The position numbers and the translations under genes are program-made. Positions 63,575-64,000 of a stretch of 64,000 nucleotides of DNA are shown here, piece by piece. The DNA is taken from assembly GCA_035524315.1 (NCBI GenBank), contig DATKPD010000078.1, forward strand, positions 124,001 through 188,000, written 5' to 3'. The notes under the pieces were generated by a model. That model was not told where the DNA came from and did not search any database. It saw nothing but the letters and a program-made list of their open reading frames with translations. Each line of letters starts with the position of its first letter. The stretch's first letter is position 1. This DNA comes from BOG-938 sp035524315. GTDB taxonomy: Bacteria > Pseudomonadota > Alphaproteobacteria > Caulobacterales > Caulobacteraceae.

Positions 63575-64000
63575 TCAATGCGTCGGGCCCACGGCTTGGG
63601 CCATCCCCACCGGTGCGACCGGCGCGGCTGGGCCCAGCAGCCGCGGCCCCACCAGGGCGTCGAGCGACAATCGACCCGGTCCACGAAGGACCAGCACGAT
63701 CATGAAGGCCAACCACTGAATGTGGGTCGGCCACGCGTCGGGATAAATGAACAGCTGGATCGTCGCGGTCATGCCCAGTAGCAGCAGCGCAGCGCCTCGA
63801 GTGAACAGACCCAGCAGGATCAGGCTGGAACAGCCGATCTCCAGCGTGGTCGCCATATAGGCGGCCAGCACCGGGGGCAGCACGGGCGTGTGGTATTCGT
63901 ACTGGAACAGCATCAGGGTCGCGCTCCAATCCGACAGCTTTTCCGTGCCCGAGCGGATGAACACGCTGAAGGTCGCCGCGCGCGCGATCACCGCGATCAC
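63575..64000 (-). CDS. DoxX-family membrane protein (5' end missing)
   Basis: C-terminal 141 residues of a DoxX-type protein with three or more membrane helices and the motif FIRSGTEKLSDW near the cut end. Members of this broad family are linked to respiration or redox stress. The first helix lies beyond the window end, so the true start is not visible. Confidence 0.75.
   Translation of the reverse strand: MIAVIARAATFSVFIRSGTEKLSDWSATLMLFQYEYHTPVLPPVLAAYMATTLEIGCSSLILLGLFTRGAALLLLGMTATIQLFIYPDAWPTHIQWLAFMIVLVLRGPGRLSLDALVGPRLLGPAAPVAPVGMAQAVGPTH

Noticed and set aside
1..64000. CRISPR arrays, insertion sequences, prophage or integrase genes
   Set aside because: No regularly spaced repeats, transposase or integrase motifs were seen on reading both strands, so mobility of the Sec block rests only on gene content.

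Overview
The window is a high-GC chromosomal segment of an alphaproteobacterium. Gene content (several TonB-dependent receptors, a soluble methyl-accepting protein with CheW, a PPK2 kinase, cytochrome c prime, G6PD) fits Caulobacterales or a related sphingomonad-like lineage, but the genus cannot be fixed from the sequence alone. No insertion sequence, prophage, CRISPR array or rRNA is visible.

Region 1 (1-22.4 kb) is the most interesting part. It holds the whole selenocysteine (Sec) decoding set: selA-selD on the minus strand, selB divergent from them, and tRNA-Sec (selC) 17 kb away at 21150. Between them lies a catabolic cluster: two CaiB/BaiF CoA-transferases, an enoyl-CoA hydratase, a double-hotdog MaoC-type dehydratase, a 7-bladed lactonase-family protein, a GntR/FCD regulator, an ACS-type MFS permease, a CocE-type secreted hydrolase, a TonB-dependent receptor and a LigJ-type 4-oxalomesaconate hydratase. 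Inside it is one gene broken by an in-frame UGA at 15223-15225. Read through as Sec it gives a 566-residue UGSC-family selenoprotein, with a plausible bacterial SECIS hairpin just after the UGA. A related palindromic motif (core TTGTnGACnA) lies upstream of the dehydratase operon, the selenoprotein gene and the TonB receptor, which suggests one regulon under the GntR protein. I read this block as a compact unit that carries its own Sec machinery for one selenoenzyme in a catabolic route of unknown substrate.

Region 2 (22.4-32.8 kb) has a DHA2 MFS exporter, PPK2 polyphosphate kinase, a DUF1003 membrane protein and a heavy-metal-type RND adaptor and pump. The pump is followed by a decayed lipoprotein gene, a SphA-like outer-membrane protein that probably starts at ATT, the tail of a lost outer-membrane efflux factor, and a CPBP membrane protease.

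Region 3 (32.9-49.4 kb) is central metabolism and stress: zwf, a VanZ-like protein, a cNMP-binding/thioredoxin-reductase-like fusion overlapping a UBP zinc-finger gene, an NAD(P)H-type FAD reductase, a second lactonase-family protein, a GT4 glycosyltransferase plus GH130 glycosidase pair, a zinc metallopeptidase, a single-domain response regulator, an SDR, a BON protein, a PiT phosphate transporter and a small histidine-rich protein.

Region 4 (49.4-64 kb) is signalling and envelope: a NarL-type two-component pair divergent from a TonB receptor, with a triple-repeat candidate operator between them; a GT-A glycosyltransferase; an EF-hand protein in one transcription unit with an OmpR-type regulator and kinase; a PAS-MCP/CheW pair; CsbD; a CMD-family protein with a patatin phospholipase; cytochrome c prime; and a DoxX protein cut by the window end.
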